Below, one piece after another: positions 50,081 through 58,991 of a stretch of DNA of 64,000 bases. Each line of letters begins with the position of its first letter. Position 1 is the first letter of the stretch. The position numbers and the translations under genes are program-made. The notes beneath the pieces are model-generated. The model searched no databases. It was given only the letters and a program-made list of their open reading frames with translations, and was not told the origin of the DNA. This stretch comes from JBAIYU01 sp036763085 (GTDB lineage Bacteria > Bacillota > Negativicutes > DSM-1736 > Dendrosporobacteraceae), in assembly GCF_036763085.1 (NCBI RefSeq), contig NZ_JBAIYU010000021.1, forward strand, positions 62,001 through 126,000, read 5' to 3'.

Positions 50081-51517
50081 TTAAGCTAAATTTGCTTTTC
50101 CTGCAACGTTTTGTTGCGCAATTTCGTGACCATGAACGATAGGAGCACCAGCTACAAAGTCTTGAGCATAAGCTCTTTCACCATGTTCGCTAACATCCAA
50201 ACCTGAAACTTCTTCGCTCTCGCTGACTCGTAACGTCATGAACAGTCCTATTGCTTTTAAGATAACAAAGGTCATTACTGCTGCGAATACCCAAGCCACA
50301 CCTATAGTGATTAACTGTGTTATTAATTGGTCAGCACCACCGCCGTAAAAGAGACCGTCTGCTCCAGCTGAGTTTACTTCCTTAGAGGCAAACAATCCAG
50401 TCGCAATAGCACCCCAAGTACCACCGATACCATGCACACCAAAAGCGTCTAATGAATCATCATAACCAAGTTTATGTTTAATAACAGCAACAGCGAGATA
50501 GCAAATTGCACCAGCTGCCAAACCTATAATAACTGAAGGTACTGCTGATACAAATCCAGCTGCAGGAGTAATTGCTACTAAACCTGCAACACAGCCGCTT
50601 GCCGCGCCAAGAATAGTGGGTTTGCCATTATGAGCCCATTCAACAAAAACCCAAGATAAGGTTGCCGCTGCTGCAGCTACATGCGTTACAACAAATGCTG
50701 ATGCCGCTAATCCATTAGCGCCTAGAGAACTACCTGCATTGAAGCCAAACCATCCGAACCAAAGTAAAGCTGCACCGACTACAGTCATTGGCAAGTGATG
50801 CGGAAGCATCGGTGACGTACCAAATCCGCGACGTTTACCCAGTACTAAACAAGCAACTAGACCAGAAACACCTGAAAGTATATGAATTACTGTGCCGCCA
50901 GCAAAATCAAGCGCTCCTAAATTTCTGAGCCAACCGCCTACACCCCATACCCAATGAGCAAACGGATCATATACGATAGTAGCCCAAACTAATGTGAACA
51001 CAACAAACGCGGGGAATCTCATACGTTCAGCAAACGAACCAGTTATTAATGCCGGAGTAATTACTGCGAACATACATTGGAAAGCCATAAATGCAAGTGC
51101 TGGAATTGTTGCTGCATAGTCAGCATTCGGTTCTTGACCAACCCCATTTAAACCAACCCAATCCAAATTGCCGATAAAACCACCAATATCAGGTCCGAAT
51201 GTTAAAGAATACCCAAACAATACCCATTGAACTGTGATAAGCCCGATAATGAAAAAGCTTTGCATGATAGTGCTTAAAGCATTCTTAGTGCGAACCATAC
51301 CGCCATAAAATAAAGCTAGAGCGGGAGTCATAAGCATAACTAACGCAGCGCTTACTAAAACCCATGCAGTATCACCAGTATCAATTTTCGGAGCGTCCGC
51401 AGCTGCTTCTACAGCAGCTGCTACAGCCGCACCATCTGTTTCGGCTGCGAATGCTACCGGAACAAGCAAGAAAGTTAACATTAAACAAATTGCTAAGATA
51501 GACCAAAGTTTTTTCAT
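50081..51517 (-). CDS. amt: Ammonium transporter (PII-linked copy)
   Basis: 478 residues. Unlike the other copy it starts with a signal peptide (AICLMLTFLLVPVAFAAETD), followed by an Ala-rich exported stretch and 11 membrane segments with FAGGTVIHILSGVSGLVACL and FGWFGFNAGSSL. It is followed by glnK, so it is the copy controlled by PII. A terminator-like hairpin and a strong ribosome site with a start-stop pair lie in its leader. Confidence 0.96.
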   Translation of the reverse strand: MKKLWSILAICLMLTFLLVPVAFAAETDGAAVAAAVEAAADAPKIDTGDTAWVLVSAALVMLMTPALALFYGGMVRTKNALSTIMQSFFIIGLITVQWVLFGYSLTFGPDIGGFIGNLDWVGLNGVGQEPNADYAATIPALAFMAFQCMFAVITPALITGSFAERMRFPAFVVFTLVWATIVYDPFAHWVWGVGGWLRNLGALDFAGGTVIHILSGVSGLVACLVLGKRRGFGTSPMLPHHLPMTVVGAALLWFGWFGFNAGSSLGANGLAASAFVVTHVAAAAATLSWVFVEWAHNGKPTILGAASGCVAGLVAITPAAGFVSAVPSVIIGLAAGAICYLAVAVIKHKLGYDDSLDAFGVHGIGGTWGAIATGLFASKEVNSAGADGLFYGGGADQLITQLITIGVAWVFAAVMTFVILKAIGLFMTLRVSESEEVSGLDVSEHGERAYAQDFVAGAPIVHGHEIAQQNVAGKANLA

Positions 51518-51690
51518 ATTAATCCCCTCTTTCTAAAATATTTTAATTTTAATATTAGCTTGATAATAAAAATAAGTTCATTTCTAAGTACAAAGTAGCA
51601 ACTGATTGCTACATACCGGCACACCTCCTTAATTAGGCTGAAAATAAATAGACGCCCTGCGGTATTAGAACCTGCAGGACGCCTTTGTCT
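51518..51690 (-). promoter_or_regulatory. Leader of the PII-linked amt
   Basis: On the minus strand a terminator-like hairpin GGCGTCCTGC/GCAGGGCGTC followed by TATTTATTTTC (51651-51683), then AAGGAGGTG with an ATG-TAG start-stop pair (51609-51614) inside a small hairpin. The amt start is 97 nt further on. Confidence 0.5.
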
Positions 51691-51735
51691 GCTAAAATAG
51701 AAAGGGCCTTCGCAATCATGATTGCGAAGGCCTCA
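51690..51735 (-). terminator. Terminator after the EamA gene
   Basis: GGCCTTCGCAAT/ATTGCGAAGGCC stem with loop CATG, followed by CCCTTTCTATTTT on the minus strand. Confidence 0.85.
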
Positions 51736-51826
51736 TTGCCTTTAAATATGTTATTGGTATAAATATATCACCCGTTTTAGTCGAAGTCAATACCAAAATT
51801 ATATTCAGAAAATTTAATCTTTTATT

Positions 51827-52765
51827 TTATTTCGAATCGCTTTTACCAAGCACTGTCGGTAAATTTTCAGTCTTTTCAGCATCAGGTCTAGTGGTTAAAT
51901 AAACCCCGCTTATTATTATCGCAGCACTTAATAGCTTAAGCAGACTAAATGGCTCTCCTAAAATGTAAACTGATTGAATAATTGTAAATACTGGGACCAA
52001 ATTTATAAATATTGCCGATTTAGCGGCACCGATTTTCTCTATTGCAATTAGGTGAACTAAATAGCCGATTACCGATGCAAAAATAGTCATATATAAGATT
52101 GATAACCAGCCGCCAAATGTGACTGTTGGCAAATACGTTGCTGGATTCTCCCATAACACAAAGGGAATAGAAATAACTGTACAAGTTAAAAAGGTATAGG
52201 CGGTAAGCAAAATCGGGGATAGTTTATATTTCTGCATGACTTTTCGACTCAGTAAAGAATAGCAGGCCCAGCTGCCAACAGCTAGAAGCATAAGGATGTC
52301 ACCATAGTTTAGGCTCAGAGCGGTAAGAACTGACCATTGTCCATTTGTAACTGTTAGGATAACGCCAAGCAGAGATAACATTATTCCGGCCATTCTTACC
52401 AAACTTATTTTCTCTTTTATAAACATTGCTGCTAAAACCGCTGTAATCATTGGATTAGTAGATCCAATCAATGAAGAATTGATTGCAGTCGTATACTGTA
52501 AACTTGTAAAAAACAGTGCGTGATATAAAAAAGTACCTATTAGTCCGAGCATAATGAGCGGTGGCCACTCGTTTTTATGCGGTAGCCATTTATCTGGCTG
52601 ATGTTTATATAAAATTACAAATATCAAGGGCAACGCAAAGAAAAATCGAAAGAAAGTTAGTGCAAAAGGAGGAAACTCACGCACAGCAAGTTTGCCTGTA
52701 ATAAAAGCCCCAGACCAAAAAAATGCTGCCAATACCATCATGGCATAAACTCTGTTAACAGACAT
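51827..52765 (-). CDS. EamA-type drug/metabolite transporter
   Basis: 312 residues from the ATG at 52765 (AGGGGTGG upstream). Ten membrane segments in two EamA repeats, opening with AFFWSGAFITGKLAVREFPP and ending in the second-repeat GEPFSLLKLLSAAIIISGVY. Family members export metabolites or amino acids; the substrate is unknown. It is a single-gene unit. Confidence 0.88.
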   Translation of the reverse strand: MSVNRVYAMMVLAAFFWSGAFITGKLAVREFPPFALTFFRFFFALPLIFVILYKHQPDKWLPHKNEWPPLIMLGLIGTFLYHALFFTSLQYTTAINSSLIGSTNPMITAVLAAMFIKEKISLVRMAGIMLSLLGVILTVTNGQWSVLTALSLNYGDILMLLAVGSWACYSLLSRKVMQKYKLSPILLTAYTFLTCTVISIPFVLWENPATYLPTVTFGGWLSILYMTIFASVIGYLVHLIAIEKIGAAKSAIFINLVPVFTIIQSVYILGEPFSLLKLLSAAIIISGVYLTTRPDAEKTENLPTVLGKSDSK

Positions 52766-52837
52766 ATAGACCACCCCTAAAAAAGTGTTAACCTGAATCC
52801 TGTATAGGATTCAGGCTGGATGTAACTAAGGCTTTTT

Positions 52838-53152
52838 CTATTTAATATAAGAACAACAGTAGTCAGTTACTTCAGTTACTTTTAGCTGAAACCGCGAGTC
52901 TGCAGGCACGTTAAAAGACTCGCCTCCTCTTATCTTCTGCCAAACATCAGAACCAGGAAGCAATACCTCTAGCTCGCCAGAAAGTATTTCCATAATCTCG
53001 GCTAGTTCTGTGCCAAAATCATAATCACCAGGCATCATAATACCAAGGGTTTTCTTAGTACCATCAGCAAAAATTACCGTTCTGCTTGTAACACTGCCAT
53101 TAAAATAGACATTTGCTTTTTTTACAACAGTTACATTTTCGAATTGGTTCAT
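52838..53152 (-). CDS. ppnP: Pyrimidine/purine nucleoside phosphorylase PpnP
   Basis: 104-residue small cupin (DUF1255). The pattern ANVYFNGSVTSRTVIFADG, then LGIMMPGDYDF and NVPADSRFQLKV matches PpnP, which splits several nucleosides with phosphate. It is followed upstream by a small unknown gene on the same strand, 17 bp away. Confidence 0.88.
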   Translation of the reverse strand: MNQFENVTVVKKANVYFNGSVTSRTVIFADGTKKTLGIMMPGDYDFGTELAEIMEILSGELEVLLPGSDVWQKIRGGESFNVPADSRFQLKVTEVTDYCCSYIK

Positions 53153-53169
53153 AGCGATACCTCCGAATA

Positions 53170-53370
53170 TTACAGCGTTTCATTTGATGTAATTTGTACC
53201 TTATAATCCCCGCTTGCTGTTCTTTTTATTATACCCTTCTTACCCGCCCCATCGTCAACAGTTATTGCCTGTAAATTATGACCAATAAGGAAATTCAGAA
53301 CATCTCCTTTAATAAATCCTTCCCAATTTTCCTTATTTTTTAATTCTGGTGTTTCTGCAATAATATCCAT
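53170..53370 (-). CDS. Hypothetical protein, 66 residues
   Basis: Not recognised. The ATG at 53370 has GGAGGAGA 5 nt upstream; a TTG at 53385 overlaps that site. Small, beta-rich at the end (ITVDDGAGKKGIIKRTASGD, YKVQITSNE), soluble. It is in front of ppnP with 17 bp between, so likely the same operon. Confidence 0.6.
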   Translation of the reverse strand: MDIIAETPELKNKENWEGFIKGDVLNFLIGHNLQAITVDDGAGKKGIIKRTASGDYKVQITSNETL

Positions 53371-53709
53371 CGTATTCTCCTCCAATTAAACTTCTTCTAC
53401 TATATTTTAAAATCAAACAATAACCGTTTCAAAAAAAGTATAAATCCAGATTAAGGTAATGTCAACATCCATACATAATAGACATTTTATAATTTGCTAC
53501 ATAGTATAAAGTGAGCCTTAATTCATCTGGCGCTGCCTGTGCCCTTAGGATATAACTTCATCTGAATTTTCAGTTGAACTATCAACGGGCCTAACCATCT
53601 GCCTGTATCCTTAGGTTATTACTCCTATTGTAAAAGATGTGAGCAGCGCTGCTAGGTTATCGGATAAATAAAAGTATAACGGAATAAATTAAAACGGAAG
53701 GTGAAGTAA
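53371..53709. repeat. Intergenic region containing repeat copy C
   Basis: About 340 bp without a gene. 53520-53632 carries the third copy of the intergenic repeat: AACTTCATCTGAATTTTCAG and CGGGCCTAACCATCTG correspond to the two modules of copy A at 3289-3405, and CTGCCTGT..CCTTAGG occurs twice inside. Confidence 0.45.
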
Positions 53710-54288
53710 ATGTCCAATTTGAAAAACCGCCCCGATATTCCAAAAAACCATAAGTGTTTATGCTGGAACTGTAAATTTATCGACCACTGCTGGCCAAAGT
53801 CCGGTCTGCCAACAAGAACTGCGATTGCAAGAATTAAAGGCGGACCACTTGCCCCGAACATTAGAGGTATGGTCGTTTTTCGCGACGTCCCAGGAGGTAC
53901 AGAAGTGGCTGTGGATGTCAGCGGACTGCCACCATATCGACCTGCCCAAGGTAATCGGGCGCCAATCGGTCCACATGGGTTTCACCTCCATGAAAATGGC
54001 AGTTGTGAAATAGGTGATGCTGAAAACCCCTTTACAGCAGCAGGAAGTCACTGGAATCCTAATAAACAACCTCACGGTAATCATGCCGGTGATTTTCCAG
54101 TCTTGTTTTCAAATCATGGCTGTGCTAAAATGACATTTTTTACCGATAAGTTTCAGGTAGCTGATGTAATTGGAAAGACAGTAATTATACATGAAAACCC
54201 TGATGACTATCGTACTCAGCCCGCTGGCGATGCTGGCAGAAGGCTTGCTTGTGGTGTTATTCGCTGGGCTCGAAACTTATCTGATTAA
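53710..54288 (+). CDS. Cu/Zn superoxide dismutase-like protein without signal peptide
   Basis: 192 residues. The copper/zinc ligands are in place: His92 and His94 (GFHLHENGSC), His114, His122, His125 and Asp128 (GSHWN...HGNHAGD), His161 (IIHENPDD), with Cys99 and Cys181 for the disulfide. So the fold should be complete. Unusual points: there is no export signal, and the N-terminus instead has a short Cys cluster (Cys16, Cys18, Cys21, Cys27). Cu/Zn SODs are normally exported. AAGGTGA precedes the ATG. It stands alone, with its own terminator. Confidence 0.85.
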   Translation: MSNLKNRPDIPKNHKCLCWNCKFIDHCWPKSGLPTRTAIARIKGGPLAPNIRGMVVFRDVPGGTEVAVDVSGLPPYRPAQGNRAPIGPHGFHLHENGSCEIGDAENPFTAAGSHWNPNKQPHGNHAGDFPVLFSNHGCAKMTFFTDKFQVADVIGKTVIIHENPDDYRTQPAGDAGRRLACGVIRWARNLSD

Positions 54289-54292
54289 AAAG

Positions 54293-54345
54293 AAAGGTAA
54301 GCAAGGGAGTGATATTACTGTCTAACTCTTATGCTTACCTTTTGA
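54293..54345 (+). terminator. Terminator after the SOD-like gene
   Basis: AAAGGTAAGCA/TGCTTACCTTT arms around a 28-nt loop, then TTGAATTATT. Loop is long, so moderate confidence. Confidence 0.6.
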
Positions 54346-54463
54346 ATTATTCTATTCTCGGACTCGTAGGATCACACTTAGGCATTTCAATCTCTGAGAC
54401 TTCAGTCAGTTTCGTTAAAAAGCAACATTCTTCCTTAGAATATTTGAGGAGACATTTCCTGCC

Positions 54464-55063
54464 CTAGATAATTGGAAGATGTAAATCATAAATAATGCTC
54501 AATATTCTGATCACAGATGTGACAACAAAACACAAGTACATTGGCACTGCATCAGGCAGAATTGCCTGAGTATAGTAAAAACTGGCGGCTCCGACAATTG
54601 CTGCCACCGCATAGATTTCCTTGCGAAAAACAAACGGAATCTCTTGGACAAATAAATCTCTTATTATTCCTCCGCCTACCCCAGTCGTAACTCCGAGAAC
54701 AATCATTATGAATGGAGTATTAATGTCGTAAAGAATAGCCATATTAGCACCTGCAGCTGTAAATGCGCCTAACCCAACTGCATCGCAAAATTGAATGAGA
54801 TTATTGAATCTATTAATATGCTGATAAACTAGACAAGCACAAATAGCAGAGATTATACTAATAACAACAAACGTCGGATCGCGAAAGGCCATAGGCGGTG
54901 TATTGCCTATTAGCATATCGCGTAAAATTCCGCCTCCTACCGCCGTAGTTATTGACAACATCAAAATTCCAAAAACATCTAGTTTTTTTTGAATTCCTGT
55001 AAGTGCCCCCGCGAGCGCAAACGCAATAGTTCCTATTACGCCTAGTACGTCTAATACAATCAT
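54464..55063 (-). CDS. TRIC/UPF0126 membrane protein
   Basis: 199 residues with the duplicated three-helix pattern of the TRIC-type channel family: AFALAGALTGIQKKLDVFGI with GGGILRDMLIG in the first half and FTAAGANMA, GGGIIRDLFVQEIPFVFRKE in the second. Bacterial members are cation channels of uncertain physiological role (some proposed for glycine). Single-gene unit. Confidence 0.9.
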   Translation of the reverse strand: MIVLDVLGVIGTIAFALAGALTGIQKKLDVFGILMLSITTAVGGGILRDMLIGNTPPMAFRDPTFVVISIISAICACLVYQHINRFNNLIQFCDAVGLGAFTAAGANMAILYDINTPFIMIVLGVTTGVGGGIIRDLFVQEIPFVFRKEIYAVAAIVGAASFYYTQAILPDAVPMYLCFVVTSVIRILSIIYDLHLPII

Positions 55064-55139
55064 ATAATCCCCACTTCTAGTAACAATTGTTGCTTAAATC
55101 TAAATACCTACAATGAAATAATAATAAAGGAGTGCTATA

Positions 55140-55529
55140 ATGCACAAACTTTTAAGAAATATTTCAGTTTTACTTTTCTTATTTATACTAACTTTTACAA
55201 CAGGGTGTGATAATGTGTCTACGACTGCCGTAATGAAAGATGTATCAACTCAAGAGGCACTTGAAGTTTGGCGATCAAAGCAAGCCGATTTCATTGACGT
55301 CCGTACAAATGATGAATATACTCAGGGGCATATCCCCGGAGCAAAGTTAATACCACTTGACGAGCTGGCAGGCAGAATAACCGAAATACCTAAGGACACT
55401 AAAATAATGCTTATCTGCCGCAGCGGCAATCGCAGCACTACGGCTGCAAAGGTATTATTAAGTAACGGCTATACTAACATTTATAATGTAAGTGGTGGAA
55501 TGCTAGCCTGGAAAGGACCAACAGAATAG
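55140..55529 (+). CDS. Rhodanese-domain lipoprotein
   Basis: 129 residues. A lipoprotein signal ends at TTGC (Cys23). The rest is one rhodanese domain: FIDVRTNDEYTQGHIPGAKL and the active loop CRSGNRST with the catalytic cysteine. It can move sulfane sulfur, outside the cytoplasmic membrane. AAAGGAG precedes the ATG. It abuts, tail to tail, the SDR gene with no gap. Confidence 0.93.
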   Translation: MHKLLRNISVLLFLFILTFTTGCDNVSTTAVMKDVSTQEALEVWRSKQADFIDVRTNDEYTQGHIPGAKLIPLDELAGRITEIPKDTKIMLICRSGNRSTTAAKVLLSNGYTNIYNVSGGMLAWKGPTE

Positions 55530-56282
55530 TTACTTCTCATATATCATTTTAACAGTCATTCCACCATCAATAACTAAATTAGCCCCGGTAATAAACCCAG
55601 CATCATCAGAAGATAAGAAAATACAGGCGGCAGCTACGTCCTCAGGCTTCCCGACACGTCCAACAGCATGCTGCATCAAATCACATTCCCTCAGCTTCAC
55701 TGACTGTCGATTACTGCTTTTTTGCCATTCTGATACATCAACCCATCCCGGACTAATGGCATTCACCCTGATCCCTTTTACACCCAAGGATATTGCTAAA
55801 GAATGAGTCAAAGACACAAGTCCACCTTTAGCGGCAGCATAAGCATGCCAGTCTGGTTCAGACATTGTCGCCCTTGTAGAGGCTATATTAATAATACTGC
55901 TGCCTGGTTTTAATCTGGCTAAACCATGCTTTACAAGCAAATACGCTCCCCTCAAATTCGTGTTGATAACGATATCCCAGGTAGATATCGGTGAATCAAG
56001 CGGTGTTTGCAAAGAAATGCCGGCATTATTTATTAATACATCAATTATGACATCACTCTCTGCCAGTTCTTGCATTACGCCAATAATGGCCTGCTCATCT
56101 TTAATATCTATTGCATAGTACACACAGTTTCCGCCAGCCTGTAATATATAATCTTTATTTTCCTGGCAAGCCTCTTCATCAATATCTAAAATAACTATAT
56201 TGTATCCACGAAGGCTAAATTCTCTTGCTATCGAAGCACCTATTCCTTGTGCTCCACCTGTTATCAAACATGTTCTAGCCAT
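55530..56282 (-). CDS. Short-chain dehydrogenase/reductase
   Basis: 250 residues. NAD(P)-binding TGGAQGIGAS at the start, NNAGISLQTP, catalytic YAAAKGG, and the late GKPEDVAAACIFLSSDDAGF of classical SDRs. Substrate unknown. It overlaps the iron-alcohol-dehydrogenase gene by 8 bp, so the two are co-translated and probably act in the same small-alcohol or keto pathway. Confidence 0.92.
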   Translation of the reverse strand: MARTCLITGGAQGIGASIAREFSLRGYNIVILDIDEEACQENKDYILQAGGNCVYYAIDIKDEQAIIGVMQELAESDVIIDVLINNAGISLQTPLDSPISTWDIVINTNLRGAYLLVKHGLARLKPGSSIINIASTRATMSEPDWHAYAAAKGGLVSLTHSLAISLGVKGIRVNAISPGWVDVSEWQKSSNRQSVKLRECDLMQHAVGRVGKPEDVAAACIFLSSDDAGFITGANLVIDGGMTVKMIYEK

Positions 56283-57417
56283 TTATTTTTCTTCCCTCAT
56301 ACATGCTTGTAAGGACTTCTGCCATATCCTCTATGCTTACAATTACCGGGTTTAATCTGGTCGAACCCTTTAAAGAATTTTCGACTAAACCTGAAAAATC
56401 GCTATAATATTCTTCTCTTGATAGACCTGCTTGTGATAATGAACTCGGTATATTGAGAGCAGCATTTAACTTTTTGATAGCACCAGTGAAACTATTTGCA
56501 CCAATCGACCTTGCTAGATTTTCTAGCTTCTGCTTTACTACTGGACTAGTTGAGTTATATTCTAATACATAAGGTAAGGCAATGGCATTTATTAATCCAT
56601 GACCTAAATCAAATTTTCCACCGATAGCATGTGCTATGCCATGAGCCAATCCAAGACCAACATTGTCAAACGCATATCCTGCTAGGCACTGATAATGATG
56701 AACTTTTTCCCGGCTTTCCAGGCTTTTATAGTGATATGAGATTGGTAAAAAGTGCAATAATCCTTCGATTGCTCCTTTAGCCATAACTTCAGTAAAGTCA
56801 TCTAAATTATTATTAACATACGCTTCAACTGCGTGTGTTACAGCATCAAGACCTGTCTCTGCTACTACATTATCAGGCATAGTTAGAGTTAATGCCGCAT
56901 CCAAAATAGCTACATCGGGAATGAATGCCATTGTCTTAAGGCCGATTTTTAGATTTTGCTCTTTAAAGGTGACCACCGCTGCCTTAGTAACTTCACTGCC
57001 AGTACCTGAGGTAGTTGGTATAGCAATAAATTTTAAATTCCGGCGGCGTTCAGGAATTTCAACTGAAAAAAAGTTATTAAAGTTTATTTGAGGATACTCA
57101 TAGAAAAGTGCCATAACTTTAGCAGCATCTAACGGGGAACCTCCGCCTACTGCAATAAGTAGATCAGGCTTAAATTCCCTCATGACTTCAAGCCCAGCTA
57201 AAATAGCGGTTGTATCTGGGTTTTTGTTTATTCCTGAAAACACGGTGGTTATACTACTCTGTCCTAGATAACCCTTGATTTTATCAATAGTCCCATTTTC
57301 AATGGTCGATCTACTACCGGTAACAATAAAAGCTCTAGACGCAGTAATACTTTTCAAATATTCCAGCGAACCAGCTCCAGTAATCAGTGACTCTCCACCA
57401 AGTACTAGCTTTTTCAT
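56275..57417 (-). CDS. Iron-containing alcohol dehydrogenase
   Basis: 380 residues from the ATG at 57417; frame upstream is not supported. The NAD site is GGGSPLDAAKVMA, and the metal ligands lie in GLDAVTHAVEAYV (Asp, His) and GLAHGIAHAIGGKFDLGHG (two His). Family III alcohol dehydrogenase, acting on small alcohols or aldehydes. It starts 10 bp after a small membrane protein gene and overlaps the SDR gene. Confidence 0.93.
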   Translation of the reverse strand: MKKLVLGGESLITGAGSLEYLKSITASRAFIVTGSRSTIENGTIDKIKGYLGQSSITTVFSGINKNPDTTAILAGLEVMREFKPDLLIAVGGGSPLDAAKVMALFYEYPQINFNNFFSVEIPERRRNLKFIAIPTTSGTGSEVTKAAVVTFKEQNLKIGLKTMAFIPDVAILDAALTLTMPDNVVAETGLDAVTHAVEAYVNNNLDDFTEVMAKGAIEGLLHFLPISYHYKSLESREKVHHYQCLAGYAFDNVGLGLAHGIAHAIGGKFDLGHGLINAIALPYVLEYNSTSPVVKQKLENLARSIGANSFTGAIKKLNAALNIPSSLSQAGLSREEYYSDFSGLVENSLKGSTRLNPVIVSIEDMAEVLTSMYEGRKING

Positions 57418-57427
57418 CTCCGTATCA

Positions 57428-57670
57428 CTATCCTTTATTTTTTTTGTCTCTAACGTGCACAAAAATATAATAGCTATTAACGAAAACAATAAATAGATTA
57501 ATTAATGCAACTGGCATAGCATTAATGGCAAAACCATATACAGTAAAGCATACAGCACCTAGGGTATTAATGAACCTCAGCTTTATCAGAGATGTCATCA
57601 GTAACGAAATAGCTATCAATACTGATGCTAAATACCCTAACCACTCAATTATATTTGTTTCCATCATCAT
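57428..57670 (-). CDS. Small membrane protein, YgjV-like
   Basis: 80 residues with three hydrophobic segments: WLGYLASVLIAISLLMTSLI, then KLRFINTLGAVCFTVYGFAI, then NAMPVALINLFIVFVNSYYI. The motif spacing resembles small YgjV-like inner-membrane proteins, function unknown. It is the first gene of a unit with the alcohol dehydrogenase and SDR. AAAGGA lies 4-6 nt before the ATG. Confidence 0.65.
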   Translation of the reverse strand: MMMETNIIEWLGYLASVLIAISLLMTSLIKLRFINTLGAVCFTVYGFAINAMPVALINLFIVFVNSYYIFVHVRDKKNKG

Positions 57671-57778
57671 TTAATCCTTTTCTTCTAATTAGTCACTAGC
57701 TATAATTTAATTTTAAATTTTAAATTGTACATATACTCCTGCTATTGTGGTGTCATTTTTTACATAAAGGAGCTAATC

Positions 57779-58285
57779 ATGAATCCTGTGCCTGATATTA
57801 TAACAACTGACCTTAAAATACTGTTCATAGGCTTTAATCCTGGCGAGCGTTCAGCATTGACTGGGTACCATTTCGCCGGACACTCCAATAGATTTTGGAA
57901 ACTGTTAGCCTTATCTGGGCTGACACCCTGTCAGTTGCGCCCTGAACAAGACCGCTTATTGCTATCATACGGATATGGAATTTCCAATATCGTTGCCCGT
58001 CCAAGCAAGACAGCTGCAGAAATCACCAAAGATGAGTATAAAGAAGGCCGCACAATCTTACTTGATAAACTACAGCGATATCAGCCTAAAATTGCCTGTT
58101 ATGTAGGAATTGGTGTGTATAAAGAATTCGCCCAAAGGTCGGTAGTAAAATGCGGTATCCAAGATCGCAATATTATCCCCAAAATTACTGATTTTATTGT
58201 ACCATCTCCTAGCGGATTAAACAGGATTAAATTAGACGATCAGTTGTCATATTATCAACAATTATATGGGTTGGTATTTTGTTAA
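57779..58285 (+). CDS. Mismatch-specific (Mug-type) uracil/thymine DNA glycosylase
   Basis: 168 residues from the ATG at 57779 (AAAGGAG 7 nt upstream; the longer frame is not supported). GFNPGERSA holds the Mug motif, and PSPSGLNR the second catalytic loop. It removes uracil or ethenocytosine opposite guanine. Close to E. coli Mug length. The mug symbol is not claimed because other UDG subfamilies look similar. Confidence 0.87.
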   Translation: MNPVPDIITTDLKILFIGFNPGERSALTGYHFAGHSNRFWKLLALSGLTPCQLRPEQDRLLLSYGYGISNIVARPSKTAAEITKDEYKEGRTILLDKLQRYQPKIACYVGIGVYKEFAQRSVVKCGIQDRNIIPKITDFIVPSPSGLNRIKLDDQLSYYQQLYGLVFC

Positions 58286-58330
58286 ATTAGTTCTATATAT
58301 TTAAAAATTCTATATTTTAGATAGAATAAA

Positions 58331-58376
58331 TCTTGTATAAACGTACCAATACTCTTTGTATAACGTTTATACAAGG
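58331..58376. repeat. Inverted repeat before a membrane-protein gene
   Basis: CTTGTATAAACGT (58331-58343) and ACGTTTATACAAG (58364-58376), perfect 13-bp arms 20 bp apart. It ends at the ribosome site of the gene at 58388. Operator or leader hairpin. Confidence 0.55.
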
Positions 58377-58387
58377 AGTGATATTTT

Positions 58388-58891
58388 ATAATAAATGAAC
58401 TCCAGGTTTTGACTTACCGATCACCTCGGACAGCACTGCTCTGGTCAGCAATGCTGCCAGGGCTTGGGCAATTTTACAACAAAGACTATCTTCTAGGTTT
58501 ATTGCTGCTACTACTGGAATTTTGTGTAAATATTAATTCTAATCTTAATTTAGCTATTCATCATACATTAAATCTTAATTTTATTGAGTCTAGTGCAGTA
58601 ATAAACTACCAATGGCTGCAATTTTACCCAAGTTTATGGACTTATTCAATGTGGCAGTCATTCAATAGAGCAATTATCATAAATCACCAATTATTAAGCA
58701 ATTCTCCTAAAGCCAAGCAAGTATATTATACCAGTTTATTTATTGGTCTGACAGTTGGTATGCATATTGGCTCAATGGTGTCATTTTTGGGAGCGCCTAT
58801 CTTAGGTGGGCTAGCACTAGGTAGTGCCTTTGGCATTTTGGGCTATTACATTGATAAATCACACGATAACATTTATATTCAAAAAATATGA
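58388..58891 (+). CDS. Multi-span membrane protein, possibly starting at ATA
   Basis: About 167 residues if translation starts at ATA (58388), 9 nt after AAGGAG; the first ordinary start is a TTG at 58409 with no ribosome site near it. N-terminal residues ALLWSAMLPGLGQFYNKDYL resemble small TM2-like proteins (LPGLGQxY), and there are three to four hydrophobic segments, with GAPILGGLALGSAFGILGYY at the end. Function unknown. A perfect inverted repeat overlaps the ribosome site. Confidence 0.65.
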   Translation: MINELQVLTYRSPRTALLWSAMLPGLGQFYNKDYLLGLLLLLLEFCVNINSNLNLAIHHTLNLNFIESSAVINYQWLQFYPSLWTYSMWQSFNRAIIINHQLLSNSPKAKQVYYTSLFIGLTVGMHIGSMVSFLGAPILGGLALGSAFGILGYYIDKSHDNIYIQKI

Positions 58892-58921
58892 ACCAACAAT
58901 CTTCAACATATATAACAACAA

Positions 58922-58957
58922 AAATTAGGCTGCTGTCATATGACATCAGCCTAATTT
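58922..58957. terminator. Bidirectional terminator
   Basis: AAATTAGGCTG/CAGCCTAATTT stem, between convergent genes, with A-run and T-run flanks. Confidence 0.85.
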
Positions 58958-58991
58958 ATTTCTTTACGCAACGGCTTAAACCGTTGCTGAT

